The notes: generated by a model from the sequence alone, not told the origin. Shown: positions 35,105-46,190, numbered from the stretch's first letter. The stretch: 64,000 bases of DNA from Epiperipatus broadwayi (GCA_028023455.1 JAQFVV010000501.1:124001-188000), one strand, 5' to 3'. Made by a program: numbers and translations.

Positions 35105-35935
35105 TTCATATATAACAGTGCTGCAAGAAGTATTTTGTGGATTAAAATGGGAAGCTGAAGGAATGAAAGTAAATGAAGATTATTTAAGTCATTTAGATTT
35201 TGCAGGTGATGTAGTTGTTTTTGCAAATAATGCTTTAGAGCTTCAGGAAATTTTGCAGGAGTTATCAGATAGAAGGGGGAAAGTAGGACTAAAGATAAAT
35301 GTTAAAAAGACTAAAGTAATGTTCAATGGATTTTCTCAAAATACGAAAATAAAAACTGATTATGATGAGTTAGAAGAATTTAACAGCTACAAATACCTTG
35401 GTCAGATTATTAATACAGATAGAAACATAATGGATGAAATTAATCATAGAATTTAAAACTTGGTTGGAGTGTTTTGGTAGAAATAACTTGATACTAAAAG
35501 GAAATATGCCTGTGTGTTTGAAAAAGGTTTATTAATAAATGTGTTTTACCAGTTCTTACTTATGGATCTGAAACTTGGACACTTAATAGAAGATCAATAC
35601 AGAAACTTCAGACCACTCAAAGAAGTATGGATATATGCATGTTAGGAGTAACAAGAAGAGATCGAAAACACAATATATGGATAAGAGAACAAACAGGTGT
35701 TACTGACCTCATTGAAAAAATTAAAAGACTGAAGTGGAGTTGGGATGGACATATTGCTAGAAGTGATGATAATAGATGGACAATTGAAATCTTAAACTGG
35801 ATCCCAAGAGATTGTAAAAGACCCAGAAAGAGACCACATGTGAGATGGATGGATTAAATAAGAAAGTGTTCAGGGGTGATGTGGAGAAGAGAAGCTAAAG
35901 ATTGGAGAAGATGGATCAAACGATGATGATGATAT
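35105..35935 (+). pseudogene. RTE-type LINE reverse transcriptase, 3' part, broken
   Basis: This frame (35118-35456) encodes the C-terminal half of an RTE-type reverse transcriptase. HLDFAGDVVVFAN is the catalytic motif, normally YADD or FADD, so the first aspartate is changed to glycine. It is followed by LQEILQEL, GLKINVKKTKVM (the conserved LN..KTK segment) and SYKYLGQIIN. Frameshifts near 35460-35620 break the frame. It resumes at 35627 with MLGVTRRDRK and the typical tail RLKWSWDGHIAR...RPRKRPHVRWMD. The 3' end has GATGATGAT. Endonuclease and upstream RT motifs are missing (5' truncation). A 5' truncated relative lies at 38150-38728. Confidence 0.85.
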
Positions 35936-37095
35936 CCACCATGGTCTAATTGCATCTCATGAGCCATATGTGACTATCTAAATGGTTCAATACAGCTCTC
36001 ACAAAACTTTTGAAATAAAATTGTGCTATAATTTATATTAGCATGATGTATTTACAATTTATTTTGATGCCATCCATGTTTTATTCTATTGTGCTGGCGA
36101 TTTTACAATGATTGTTATGGTGGTAACATCAATGGTTTTATTCTATTTCTTGGAAATGTAACACATTGTTCGAACGTATCGGAAAATTATAAGTCAAATA
36201 ATTGCTTCTGTTGAATACTTCGAAAATTTAATTGCCGCTCTTGAATATATCACAAATTTAACATATAATTATTACAGATCTGTAATTTGGCCACCCTTGA
36301 TATATATTCAAGCACTTGTAATGTCGTATTTTGAAATATAAATAAGTCAAATGTTTCTACCTCTAGCTTACCCTTTATTCTTTTTTCTAATTAGCTGCAG
36401 TATATATAATTTTATAATTGCAAACTGATTATCGTATAACTTGAATATCCGCCTGGTCAAATAGGAATAGCACACCTTGCTAATAAAGTTTTGTCAGGGT
36501 AATTTATTAAATGAACATAAGTTAATTAACTCATCTAATGTATTTTTTAATTGTATCTAAGCATCTGTGTGAATTTGTATTTATGTAACAATTAGATAGA
36601 TAAAAACATTATTTGCTATTGAATTTTTAAGTTTCAACAGAGATATTAACAAAAATATCTCCCATTGAGAAATGTAAATATTAAAACGATTGTTGAAAGA
36701 AAAATATTTCTGCTGAATTGTTAATGTAATGAGCTTTTTTATCTATAATTAGATGATTATATATCATAAAAATGTAGGTAATATTTAAAATAAAATTTAA
36801 AAACGGTGCTTTTAGCATATAAATGGGCAAAAATAATGTAAACAATATTTGATTATATATATATATGCTGAATCTAGGCTACAGGTGGAATCTAAAGCTG
36901 GTGGGCGAATGATCTTCAAATAAAAGAATTAATTCCAATATATATGCTAATATGACTCTCCCCCCCAATCTTAGTTTATTTTTCAATATGTAACACTTTT
37001 TTATTCCATAATTTCAGTACTTCAGGGTCATTCTCAGTATCAGTTACAAAATATATAGGGAATGTAACAAAAAATTGTATAATGCTATAAATTGA
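35936..37095. other. AT-rich spacer, nothing recognised
   Basis: No ORF with known residues and no shared repeat found. Confidence 0.5.
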
Positions 37096-37101
37096 GAATA
37101 A

Positions 37102-37233
37102 ATAGAATTTGGAAAGTCAAGCATTGATGGTAGAGAGGTCGCGACAGCTGCCTTCCAAGTAGTTGTCCTGGGTTAGCGGGTTCACTTCCCGGCTCATGCT
37201 ATGACACGGGGGGGGGGGATAGAATTTGGAAAG
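37102..37233 (+). mobile_element. tRNA-Gly-derived mini-SINE with poly-G tail and 15-bp target duplication
   Basis: The tRNA-derived body (GCATTGATGG at 37121, AGCTGCCTTCCAAGTAGTTG with a TCC anticodon position, then GGTTCACTTCCCGGC) is followed by the family tail CTATGACAC. A run of 11 G then stands where other copies have A. ATAGAATTTGGAAAG occurs at 37102-37116 and exactly again at 37219-37233, so the insertion boundary is certain. The G-tail could be a mutated or slippage-expanded A-tail, or an error in the assembly. Confidence 0.85.
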
Positions 37234-37756
37234 AAAATGATATATGTGCTGCAATGTTGATAGGATTAATAGAGATGATAATAGATATTGTGATGCTGAA
37301 ATAAGGTAAATGATTAACTGTGAACAACCTACATGCTGTATAATCAATAACATTTTAAACTATGTAACAGAATAAGATATTGGATCAGTAGAACCTAAGC
37401 ACGATCTATAATATCATTCTTTATTTTTCTCTATCTATTTTCTTTGTTTTAATATGTTATTGTCTTTATAATTCATGTTATATCTCTCCACCAACTATAA
37501 CAATGGTATTATATGTGTTTGAGTAACCACATTTCCATTCCTTGATTACATGTATGATTAAATTCTGACTGGATGTATGCTATAGTCACAAGTTATAATA
37601 CTACTGTAGGTAATAAAATTACTTTATTGCAGGTAACACATATAAAGTATCATTAAATGTAGGTCATTGGTTTTAAATCCACAATTCTAGTTCTTTCTCA
37701 TTTACGCATATACATATTAAATCATCAAAAATGGAAATTAATGAAATCCACCATAT
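37234..37756. other. AT-rich spacer upstream of the LTR element
   Basis: No gene recognised. The last four bases (ATAT, 37753-37756) form one half of the target duplication of the LTR element. Confidence 0.5.
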
Positions 37757-37877
37757 TGTAATGGATGCTTAAAACACCATTACAATGTTGAAGTTTTACA
37801 TGGATAAAAATAAATTTTTATAAGTTTGATTTTGTTTGAAAAACTTAATTAAAAGTCTTTTTTTCTTTTTTTGTTTG

Positions 37878-37912
<35 letters not shown>

Positions 37913-37926
<14 letters not shown>

Positions 37927-38132
37927 TGTGAAAGCAGAGGTGTGCTAGAGTTGAAGGAGAGAAGGGATTGGAAAGACGCATTCTTCAATCTCTTCAGTTT
38001 CGCTATAAAAAAAAGGAAAGAAAGAGAAATGACCAATTGTTTTCTATATTGCCGACCATAGGACATCGGAGGAATAAATGCTGGATCCCAAATGGCAAGC
38101 AATGGATAAAGATGAACTTTTTAATAATCTGA
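37913..38132 (+). repeat. Fragment of the solo-LTR element's first-exon-like region
   Basis: Matches 52300-52545 in order: GAGAAGGGATTGRAAAAGAC-type, TTCAATC(T/C)CTTCAG, AAAGAAATGA, GGCAAGCAA(T/C)GGATAAA. Similarity stops where 52546 reads GTAAG. (TA)n bounds the fragment on both sides. It sits inside the 5' LTR next to an RTE 3' fragment, with which it may have arrived. Confidence 0.65.
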
Positions 38133-38149
38133 TTATATATATATATATA

Positions 38150-38728
38150 TATATCAGATTATTAATACAGATGGAAAAATAATGGATGAAATTAATCATA
38201 GAATTAAACTTGGATGGAGTGCTTTTGGTAGAAATAACTTGATACTAAAAGGAAATATGCCTATGTATTGAAAAGGAAGGTTTTTAATAAATGTGTTTTA
38301 CCAGTTCTTACTTATGGATCTGAGACTTAAACACTTAATAGAAGAGCAATACAGAGACTTCATGCCACTCAAAGAAGTAGGGAGAGATGTATGTTGGGAA
38401 TAACAAGAAGAGATCAAAAACACAATATATGAGTAAGAGAACAAACAGGTGTTACCTCATTGAAAAAATTAAGACTGAAGTGGAATTGGGATGGACATAT
38501 TTGTAGAGGAGATGATAATAGACAGTTGAAATCTTAAACTGGATTCCAAGAGATTGTAAAAACCCAGAAATAGACCACATGTGAGATGGATGGATGAAAT
38601 AAGAAAGTATGCAGGGGTAATGTGGAGAAGAGAAGTTAAAGATTGGAGAAGATGGATGGAACTTGGAGAGACCTTTATCCTGCAGTAGATTGATAATGGT
38701 TGTTTTTGTTGATGATGATGATGTACAT
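38150..38728 (+). pseudogene. RTE-type LINE 3' fragment, second copy
   Basis: Nearly collinear with 35400-35935, starting CAGATTATTAATACAGATGG and continuing through CTTACTTATGGATCTGA, AACAAGAAGAGATC and CACATGTGAGATGG to the tail CAGTAGATTGATAATGGTTG followed by GATGATGATGATG. Several indels and stops destroy the frame. It inserted within the ATATATGTA stretch of the 5' LTR, because the LTR sequence resumes at about 38728 (TACATGGGAATTATATTTAA). Confidence 0.85.
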
Positions 38729-39339
38729 GGGAATTATATTTAACCCCACAGCTATATTTGGTTTTTTAATTTAAAAAAAAAAGAGTTAAAACGAAGATTA
38801 ATTTTTATTTAAGTAAAAGTGAATTGTATAAATAAATTGCCATTCAGATTTAAGATTTAAATTGATAATAATAACTAATTAAAGAAAAAAAAAAGGGAAA
38901 AAAAAATTCATTTGTTAATCTCTAAATCTGATTAAGTATAATTAAATCTGTAAAAAGCAATTTCTTTTCTTTAATTGCCTAGGGATTGTTATTTAAATGA
39001 AAAGATCAAATTTTAATTTTAAAAAAAGTTTTGTAATTGGCCCAGATAAGAGAGGTTTTTCTACAAAAGGCTTAGCTGGGCTATTGTAATATTCCTCCAC
39101 AAACTCTGAGAGAATGATCCCTGCATAAACCCTGGAAGAAAGATTCCTGCAAAAACTCTGATAAAATGATCCCTGCACAAACTCTGAGAGAATTAAGATG
39201 TGATATGTTGGACTATTTCTATCATTTATGAGTGAATGTTGAATGTATAGAAAATTTTAAACTTTATTTAAACTTTCCAAATACAAACAACTTGTTAGTA
39301 ATAACACACAAATAGACAACACAGGTTAGTAAATTACAC

Positions 39340-39376
39340 AACGTTTCGAGTAGTATTATTCTCCACTCTTCTTCAG
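39340..39376 (-). ncRNA. Hammerhead-like motif of the Penelope left end
   Basis: On the minus strand CTGAAGA (39370-39376) is followed by an extra A, a GAGT/ACTC stem and GAAA (39344-39347), then C and a short loop before GT. Penelope-like elements are known to carry hammerhead motifs in their terminal repeats, and this is the matching position. Helix I is not obvious next to the core, though CAACAC before CTGA is complementary to GTGTTG 20-25 bases downstream. Activity is doubtful. Confidence 0.4.
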
Positions 39377-39409
39377 GTGTTGCTGACTTATATGCACAGT
39401 GACAATATT

Positions 39410-39488
39410 CGCTTAGAAGTTGAACTCACACCTTTAGATTCTTGAATGTCGAATTTAAGGCAAACGCTCTACCAACTGAGCTATTCTG
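39410..39488 (-). repeat. tRNA-like segment in the Penelope left end
   Basis: On the minus strand TAGCTCAGTTGGTAGAGCG is a textbook tRNA D-arm/A-box. It is followed by GCCTTAAATTC (anticodon-like TAA), a variable-arm-like stretch and GTGTGAGTTCAACTTC, a degenerate T-arm. The same segment is present in inverse orientation at 46374-46452. Acceptor-stem pairing is not seen. A second B-box word, GGTTCAAATCC, occurs on the plus strand at about 39538. Confidence 0.55.
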
Positions 39489-39599
39489 TCAAAGGCAACA
39501 TATAGTAGAAATTTGATATATTTATATATGAGGGTTGGTTCAAATCCTCCTGAGTCCTCCAGTTTTTTTTTCTTATTATTATTTTTATTTTTTCCTAAG

Positions 39600-40004
39600 A
39601 GCAAGATTAATTAGAGGCTTCCATACATTGTGTATTGCCACACTGGGTTGACTTATAGGATTATTTACAATTGTCATATGAGCAGCTTCCTTGAATTTTT
39701 CTTCTATGCATTTTTTCCTATTTATCCAATATCTTTGTATTTTCCACTTAAGCATATGGTCATTAATACATACATGATCTGCTATGGTAGACACATCTGT
39801 TTTTTTCTCTTTTAACCATTAGTTTGTGCTCCTTCAATCGCTGTTCAACAGGGTGACAGGTCTCACCAATGTATTTCCTTCCACATTCACATGGTATCTC
39901 ATAGATGCAGTTCTTGTTCTTCAGCTTTTCCAGTTTAGGCTTAGTAGAAGTAAGCATTCCTTGAAGTGTGGTATGACTTTGGAAAGCAGTTCTAATGTTA
40001 TATT
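39600..40004 (-). pseudogene. Penelope GIY-YIG endonuclease region, inverted partial copy
   Basis: Read on the minus strand from about 40004, the frame gives NIRTAFQSHTTLQGML, then IYEIPCECGRKYIGET and RLKEHKLMVKR. This is the linker plus GIY-YIG nuclease of Penelope-like elements, with the two Cys of the CxC knuckle, the YIG tyrosine and the catalytic-type Arg of RLKEH. After a frameshift near 39780 it continues with the C-terminal part (IADHVCINDHMLKW...ISQPSVAIHNVWKPLI). The RT part is absent. This copy keeps the arginine-containing helix that the plus-strand copy interrupts with a stop. Confidence 0.8.
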
Positions 40005-40740
40005 GACTGTGTATAGGAAACCAACACACACTGGCAAATACTTGGTATATACATCCAATCATACAAGAAGCACTAAACAAGGAATTGTACTATTACTATG
40101 TAACAGATCAAAGGAAGTTTGTTCAGAAACCAGTGATTTGGAAAAAGAAAAGATTCACATAGAACAAATGCTTATGAAAAATGGTTTTTCATCAGCAGTC
40201 ATCAGAAAAACCTTCAATAGACAACACAAAGAGACACCAAAAGAGAAAACAGTTATTGGTATGGTAGTGTATCCATACATACCAGGAATGGTGAACAAGT
40301 TAAAGAAAATCTGCAGTCAATATAACATTAGAACTGCTTTCCAAAGTCATACCACACTTCGAGGAATGCTTACTTCTACTAAGCCTAAACTGGAAATTCT
40401 GAAGAACAAAAACTGCATCTATGAGATACCATGTGAATGTGAAAGGAAATATATTGGTGAGACCTGTCGCCCTGTTGAACAGTGATTGAAGGAGCACAAA
40501 CTAATGGTTAAAAGAGAAAAACAGATGTGTCTACCATAGCAGATCATGTATGTACTAATAACCATATGCTTAAGTGGGAAAATACAAAGATATTGGATAA
40601 AGAGGGGGAAATGCATAGAAGAAAATTCAAGGAAGCTGTTCATATGACAATGGTAAATAATCCTATAAGTCAATCCAGTGTGGCAATACACAATGTATGG
40701 AAGCCTCTAATTAATCTTGCTCTTAGGAAAAAAAAAAAAA

Positions 40741-40745
<5 letters not shown>
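40005..40745 (+). pseudogene. Penelope-like RT C-terminus plus GIY-YIG endonuclease, broken
   Basis: The frame begins TVYRKPTHTGKYLVYTSNH, the conserved end of the Penelope reverse transcriptase (VYRKPTHTDRYL.. in the family). It continues through the thumb-like region (IEQMLMKNGFSSAVIRKTF) and the YIPGMVNKLKKICSQYNI linker to CIYEIPCECERKYIGET. A TGA replaces the Arg codon just after CRPVEQ (near 40484), and a frameshift near 40525 precedes the last segment (IADHVCTNNHMLKWENTK...VAIHNVWKPLI). The 5' part with the RT palm motifs is missing. The element is inactive but recent enough that all domains are readable. Confidence 0.85.

Positions 40746-40821
<76 letters not shown>
40737..40821. repeat. 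(AAT)n microsatellite at the Penelope/LINE junction
   Basis: About 27 AAT units after an A run. The Penelope sequence that belongs next (GGAGGGCTCATGAGGATTTG) is found only after the LINE, at 46302. The LINE therefore sits in this tract. Confidence 0.95.
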
Positions 40822-40825
<4 letters not shown>

Positions 40826-41038
40826 TGATAGTGCGGTCCTGCTGTCAATAAGTAGGAACAAACTTACAAAAGCTCGTGAATGTACTTCATTAAAGGCAAA
40901 CAGAATCTAATTATTAGTTTAAAAATCTTATAATTTTGAAAATTATAATCGATTTCCGGATTATAAGAAAAGACGCTGTTAACAAAGTAAGTTTTTTTTT
41001 ATTATTTTGTCCTAAGAAAATCTAGTCATCTAGTTGAA

Positions 41039-42648
41039 ATGGCGTCTGCAGATAACAATTGCGTTGTTAGTAAAAGAAATAACAATACAGATGTCAAATC
41101 AGTTGCAGAAGCCAGTAAGGAAAAAAAATCTTATGCAAATATTGCTGCAATGAAACCACAAAAAGCAATATTAGAAAATATTATACAGCAAGAGAACAAA
41201 AAAAAAACGGAGGGGAAGGACAAATAGGCAGATTTAGGAGAGCCAATTCATTAGACATTTTTGAACTAAGTTTAGAAAATGAAGATGAGACACCTAATCA
41301 TATAGCAGAACAAACTGAAGATAATTGGACAGAAGAAGAAATTCAAGAAATAAACATCCAGTTTAATAACACAATACCAAACAAGTTATATGAATCTTTT
41401 AAAAAATTCTTTTCTAATAAATCATTAGTGCTGGCAATTACAGATAGAAATCTAACGTTATATAAATTTCACAAAGACTTATTATATCAAAAACTAACAG
41501 AAGAAAACTTATGGGATTCAATCTCAGAAATCGGTGAACATTCAAACTCACGATATATAGCTATACAATTTTTCAATGAAAATCAAAAAATGAGATTTAA
41601 ATCACAAATAAAAACAATTGGTGGATACGTAATGATTGTTGTTGATGAAAATATGCAAAATTATTGCTCAGGAATCATTAAAAATGCGTATTTTGGGTTT
41701 AGCATTCATGATTTCAAAAGTATGGTCCAACCATTTGGGCATGCAATATACATTAAGCAAATCTTGTGCAATGATACACCAACACTTATATACACCAACA
41801 GTTATCATTTTAAGATAAAGCTGCACCAGCATATTAAACCAGAAGAAATTCCAAGGCAAATTATGGATCATGGAGCAGTATTATACTTAAACATTAAAGG
41901 GCTAAGACCACAATGTTTTGGCTGTGGAGAAAGAAGCCATTTGATTATAGACTGTCCAAAGAACAGAAATAACAAAGGATTTGATTTATCAGAAGAAAGA
42001 CTAGAAAAGAAAACAAGCTATAAACAAAGAGATGTAAAGCAAATACTGACATCGGATGTGGGAACTCAAGGAAGTGAAAAGGAAAAAAATTCTATACAAA
42101 CACATATGAATACAGATAAGCAAGAAAATGAAACTGCAAATGTAAATAATGATGATAGCAAAATTGGGAAGATTCCAGATTCTTCATTAAGGTTGGAGGA
42201 AAAAGTGTACCTTAAGATAAATAATACAAAAGTAAAAGAAAAAAAAGGGAATGATATACAAATGCATGTGATTAAAGCTTTAGAAAAAAATATAGACAAA
42301 CACACATTTAAAAAAAATGTTGATGGGAAGCAATATAATGAAGAGAATATGAATTTGGATGAAGAACTGGAATTATCTAAAAAACAAAGAACTAGGAACA
42401 ATACGAATACTGAGATTACTCAGACAATAATGCCAAATATGCAACAAGTTACTCAGGTTAATAGTGAACAGAAGAGAAAGCCAGGAAGACCCCCAAAAAA
42501 CAGGAAAACAGGAAAAAAGCTAAAATTAGGAGAGCTTATGTTTGATGACACAGGAGAACGGTATCAAATGGACAGATATACTGATGTTGAAACTGAAAGT
42601 GAGTTCAAAGATGCCCAAGATTTACAATTGATAGACAGCCTAAAATAA
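41039..42648 (+). pseudogene. LINE ORF1 (nucleic-acid-binding protein), single frameshift
   Basis: Starts MASADNNCVVSKRNNN. The frame reads to a stop at 41227, while the frame with GRFRRANSLDIFELSLEN enters near 41200-41220 and stays open to 42648. One indel in the A-run at about 41199-41207 explains this, and the joined product would be about 536 residues. The central part (41430-41850) has alternating hydrophobic patterns like an RRM-type fold. A single CCHC zinc knuckle follows at 41914-41955 (C-X2-C-X4-H-X4-C, CFGCGERSHLIIDC). The C-terminal third is Lys/Glu/Asn-rich, with a basic KRKPGRPPKNRKTGKKLK patch near the end (an AT-hook-like GRP core). ORF1 proteins coat LINE RNA and support target-primed reverse transcription. 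Confidence 0.8.
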
Positions 42649-42707
42649 GGATAATTAAAGATAAAGTAAATTTAAATAAATTCAAAGTAAAAAGTAAATT
42701 TTTATAA

Positions 42708-45700
42708 ATGAAAATTAAAATTGCTTCTTTTAATGTACGGGGTTTGAATTCAATAGAAAAGATATTTAAGTTGAAACAATGGATCAAGGAAACAAAACCT
42801 CATATAATGGGACTGCTTGAAACCAAAATTTATGCAGGGTCACAAATTGATCCAGCAAAATTTCTAAATAGTGAGGGCTTTGTTGCATGTTCAAGAGACT
42901 CTACCTCTCCATCAGCTGGTACAGGTCTTTTGATAGCTACTGCTTGCCAGTTTACCAATTTTCAAATCATATACATTGATGCAAATCTATTAATCGTTAC
43001 TTTATTTCACAAAATAATTAAAATAAATGTAATCTTTGTTTATATGCCATTGCAAAAATATAAAATAAATACAATAATTGCCACAATTAATTCAACACTG
43101 GGATCTACAGCTAATCCAACAATTTTGATTGGAGACTGCAATGTAACATATGATGAGTTTGTAAATAAGTGGATACATAAATTATCAATTCCATTGATGA
43201 GTGCAAGGGGTTACTTACCTGAAGATGCTGTTTCATTTCATAATGGCCGATTTTCATCATTAATTGATCTTTGTTTTTACTCTCCAGTGTTTCATCATCT
43301 AATAAGCATGAAGTTAATCCCTTCAGCAATTTCTGATCACTCAGCTCAGTTCATATCAATTGACCTCAGTAATATACAAGTCTCTAGACTGCAATTAACT
43401 AGAACAATAAGAATGTTGATTCCAACCTTAACACCCGAATTTATTTTTTCAGAGACTTATATTATGTGGAATAAAATTCTTTCAATGACCTTTAACCCAA
43501 TACAGCAATATTTAGCTTACATTAATATCCTGTCATTTAACATTAATCATATAGTGAAAAATCAGCCACCTCCCTCAGGGTTGTTGAAGCTTGCAGAACA
43601 AATTCATAAACGTATTGTGGCCATAACTCCTAATCAGCACACACAGAAACGTATACATATACTAACAAATGCTTATAACAAAGCATGTGAAACACTGAAG
43701 AGCTATTTAAAAAATAAAAAAAGTAGAATATGCCTAATGCATCAACACACATGGACTCGGCAATATATTAGATGGGCATTAGGGAGGGGACCTGAAATCA
43801 AAGTGCCATTAGCAATTAAAATAAACAATGAAACATTTACTGGAAATAATATGATATTACCAATTCTTAACTATTTTAAAGATAAGCTGGGACCAGGAAA
43901 ATTGATACAATACCAGCCAAATGTATTTGGAATGGCAGAGACTGAATCACCATATACTATAGATGATTTTATAATGAAAATGAATAAAATGGACAACAAC
44001 TGTCACCCAGGAAGCCCTGGAATTCCACTGTTCATATTAAAACACCTTGACAAACTGACTAGCAAATGCCTGTGTCAGCTGGCAAATTATTTATCGCAGG
44101 GAATAATAACAATGGAGGGAGTTAATACAATCGCGATCGTGCCGTTTAATAAAAAAAAGAAGCCCATTCCTTTGTTATCAGAGATAAGGCCAATATCAAT
44201 GGGTCCATTGCCCATAAAGATTTTAGAGAAAGTAATTAAAGATAAAATAGAACCATTTATTTTACCGATGATTTCACCAGCTCAATTTGCTAAAAAACAT
44301 TCATCTACCACACAAGCTGCTATGTTATTTAAGGCTATTTTGACATCAGTTAGAGAAAAGAAAAGATATGGCCCGATTGTTGTACAGCTGGATATTGCTT
44401 CGGCTTTTGACAATGTTGATATATCTATACTGTTGAGATTATTGAATGACACTGAAATGCCAAAATCACATATATATGTTATAACAAATTTACTCTTAAA
44501 TCGTGAGCTTCACATTACTCTAAATGGCAGAAATTCACCAGCTTTCACACCAACTAAATCACTTTCACAAGGGTCTCCACTTAGTGCCATCTTATTTATT
44601 TTATATATAAATCCCCTTCTTGTCCGATTACAACAGGCATTTGAGGGAATGGAGATCCCAGGAACAGGTCAAAAATTGACCTGCATTGCATACATGGATG
44701 ATATTACAGTTTTCCTGAAATCAAAAAGGCAGATACCAAAACTACAGATGATTTTAGAAGAATACTCAAAGGAATTTAAACTAAGTTTCAATCCAGAAAA
44801 AACAGCAGCATGGACTATATTCACAGGAAGGCCATGTACATCCATTTTCCAGGCAAAGCCAGGCTCATTCCTTGGATTTCCATTCCATCTAGGGACTACT
44901 GGAATGAGATGTCATTTGCAGAACAAATTGAAAAATGAAATACAGAAAATAGCAGACTCTCTATCCAATACCTATATGTCAGTATATTCCAAGATTCAAT
45001 TGATTAATAGTTTGATGATGACTAAGATAGTTTACTTTATGCCAGTGGTTGCTTTCTCAAAAGCTTTTATCTCCAAAATTAAGACCATTTGCAATCAACT
45101 ACTATGGTCAAGGAAAGTCGTGGCAATATCAATGGCAAAACTATGTCAGCCATTGAATAAAAATGGTTTGGGCTTACATGATATTGGTATTTTTGCAAAA
45201 CAGAGAATGAGGAACAATATAATTGATATTGTTAAACAATTTCCAAAAATTAAGCAGCTCATAGAGGTCATTCCAACTGATAAACCACCACCAAAAAAAT
45301 TATCATATTTTGAACAATTAATACATCTTTGTAAAACAGAATCAAAAATCCCAGAGCAATTTATTAATAAATACAAATACTGGGAAATTTATGAATTAAT
45401 GCATGAAGATAATAACACAATTGCTTTAGAACCAATACTGGGAATTAATAATAAGCAATTGGTTAAAAGGTATAAACGATGGGCCTTAGAACCAAAGTTT
45501 TTCAATTTTCTAATAAAACTTAATCTATCTGCATTACCTACCACATATTTTCTTTGCCATAAAAGACTGTATACGTCAATTGATCCCTTTTGTGGGTTAT
45601 GCCATCGAGCTGAGGAAACCCTATCACATCTGCTATATCACTGTGAGGGACTTAGGCACATAAGAAATCTCATAACTAGCAGTTACAGGAGGTCTAATGT

Positions 45701-45944
45701 AACAATGCATCAATTGATTTCTGCATTTAGAGAAGGATTAACACCAAGTGTCAGGGCAGCAACCTTTGTGCTATATGCATACTGGTGTACTAGATGCACT
45801 TTTCTAATTGGTAACAATTCCAGGAGACATCCAGTTACTTTTTCAAATAAACTTGAAATAATACAGAAAAGGGATAAGAGACTGGCCAGACCTGACATTT
45901 ATGCAGCAACCTGGTCATTACTTAAGATTAGATCTATGTTATAG
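42708..45944 (+). CDS. LINE ORF2: APE endonuclease plus reverse transcriptase
   Basis: 1078 residues, no internal stop. The start is chosen at the first ATG, which leads straight into the endonuclease. Residues 1-230 are an APE-type endonuclease with SFNVRGLN (about 8-15), LLETK (36-40), GDCN in place of the usual GDFN (about 142-145) and SDH (about 209). The reverse transcriptase follows: RPISMGPLPIKILEKVI, motif A QLDIASAFD (D562), SQGSPLS (620-626), and the catalytic YMDD (662-665). Near the C-terminus is a C-X2-C-X8-H-X4-C finger (C962, C965, H974, C979) typical of L1/Tx1 ORF2. All catalytic residues I can check are present, so the protein may be functional. It nicks target DNA and copies its own RNA at the nick. 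The endonuclease style suggests Tx1/L1; a tree would be needed for a finer call. Confidence 0.93.
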   Translation: MKIKIASFNVRGLNSIEKIFKLKQWIKETKPHIMGLLETKIYAGSQIDPAKFLNSEGFVACSRDSTSPSAGTGLLIATACQFTNFQIIYIDANLLIVTLFHKIIKINVIFVYMPLQKYKINTIIATINSTLGSTANPTILIGDCNVTYDEFVNKWIHKLSIPLMSARGYLPEDAVSFHNGRFSSLIDLCFYSPVFHHLISMKLIPSAISDHSAQFISIDLSNIQVSRLQLTRTIRMLIPTLTPEFIFSETYIMWNKILSMTFNPIQQYLAYINILSFNINHIVKNQPPPSGLLKLAEQIHKRIVAITPNQHTQKRIHILTNAYNKACETLKSYLKNKKSRICLMHQHTWTRQYIRWALGRGPEIKVPLAIKINNETFTGNNMILPILNYFKDKLGPGKLIQYQPNVFGMAETESPYTIDDFIMKMNKMDNNCHPGSPGIPLFILKHLDKLTSKCLCQLANYLSQGIITMEGVNTIAIVPFNKKKKPIPLLSEIRPISMGPLPIKILEKVIKDKIEPFILPMISPAQFAKKHSSTTQAAMLFKAILTSVREKKRYGPIVVQLDIASAFDNVDISILLRLLNDTEMPKSHIYVITNLLLNRELHITLNGRNSPAFTPTKSLSQGSPLSAILFILYINPLLVRLQQAFEGMEIPGTGQKLTCIAYMDDITVFLKSKRQIPKLQMILEEYSKEFKLSFNPEKTAAWTIFTGRPCTSIFQAKPGSFLGFPFHLGTTGMRCHLQNKLKNEIQKIADSLSNTYMSVYSKIQLINSLMMTKIVYFMPVVAFSKAFISKIKTICNQLLWSRKVVAISMAKLCQPLNKNGLGLHDIGIFAKQRMRNNIIDIVKQFPKIKQLIEVIPTDKPPPKKLSYFEQLIHLCKTESKIPEQFINKYKYWEIYELMHEDNNTIALEPILGINNKQLVKRYKRWALEPKFFNFLIKLNLSALPTTYFLCHKRLYTSIDPFCGLCHRAEETLSHLLYHCEGLRHIRNLITSSYRRSNVTMHQLISAFREGLTPSVRAATFVLYAYWCTRCTFLIGNNSRRHPVTFSNKLEIIQKRDKRLARPDIYAATWSLLKIRSML

Positions 45945-46163
45945 TGAATTGAGGAAATTAAACATTATAAAAAAACTTAGAAGGATATGCATGTCAAATT
46001 AGCAACAAGGACAATTTAGCAACAATTTTTTCTTTTCTATTATAAGTAATTGATTTGCTAATGGTGTTCAAATGATAATGGACAATCCAGGATATTATAT
46101 GTAGACAAACTATGTAAATGCAAAATTTGTAATTCTTTTGAGACAATAAAGGCCTTTTGAAAC

Positions 46164-46190
<27 letters not shown>

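Larger units (their letters stand above)
40822..46190 (+). mobile_element. Near-intact Tx1/L1-like LINE
   Basis: Order: 5' UTR (about 40822-41038), ORF1 (41039-42648, one frameshift), 60-bp spacer, uninterrupted ORF2 of 1078 residues (42708-45944), 3' UTR with AATAAA at about 46147 and a terminal AAT/AAG microsatellite. An APE-type endonuclease at the N-terminus of ORF2 and a CCHC-knuckle ORF1 define an L1/Tx1-type non-LTR element. It is inserted in the (AAT)n-containing tail of a Penelope element, so target duplication cannot be separated from the microsatellite. Intact ORF2 makes it the youngest insertion in the nested stack, consistent with being innermost. Confidence 0.9.

Noticed and set aside
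40670-40861. Minus-strand poly-Tyr ORF
   Set aside because: Reverse reading of the (AAT)n tract.
42066-42401. Minus-strand ORF of 111 residues
   Set aside because: Antisense shadow of the Lys/Glu-rich part of LINE ORF1.
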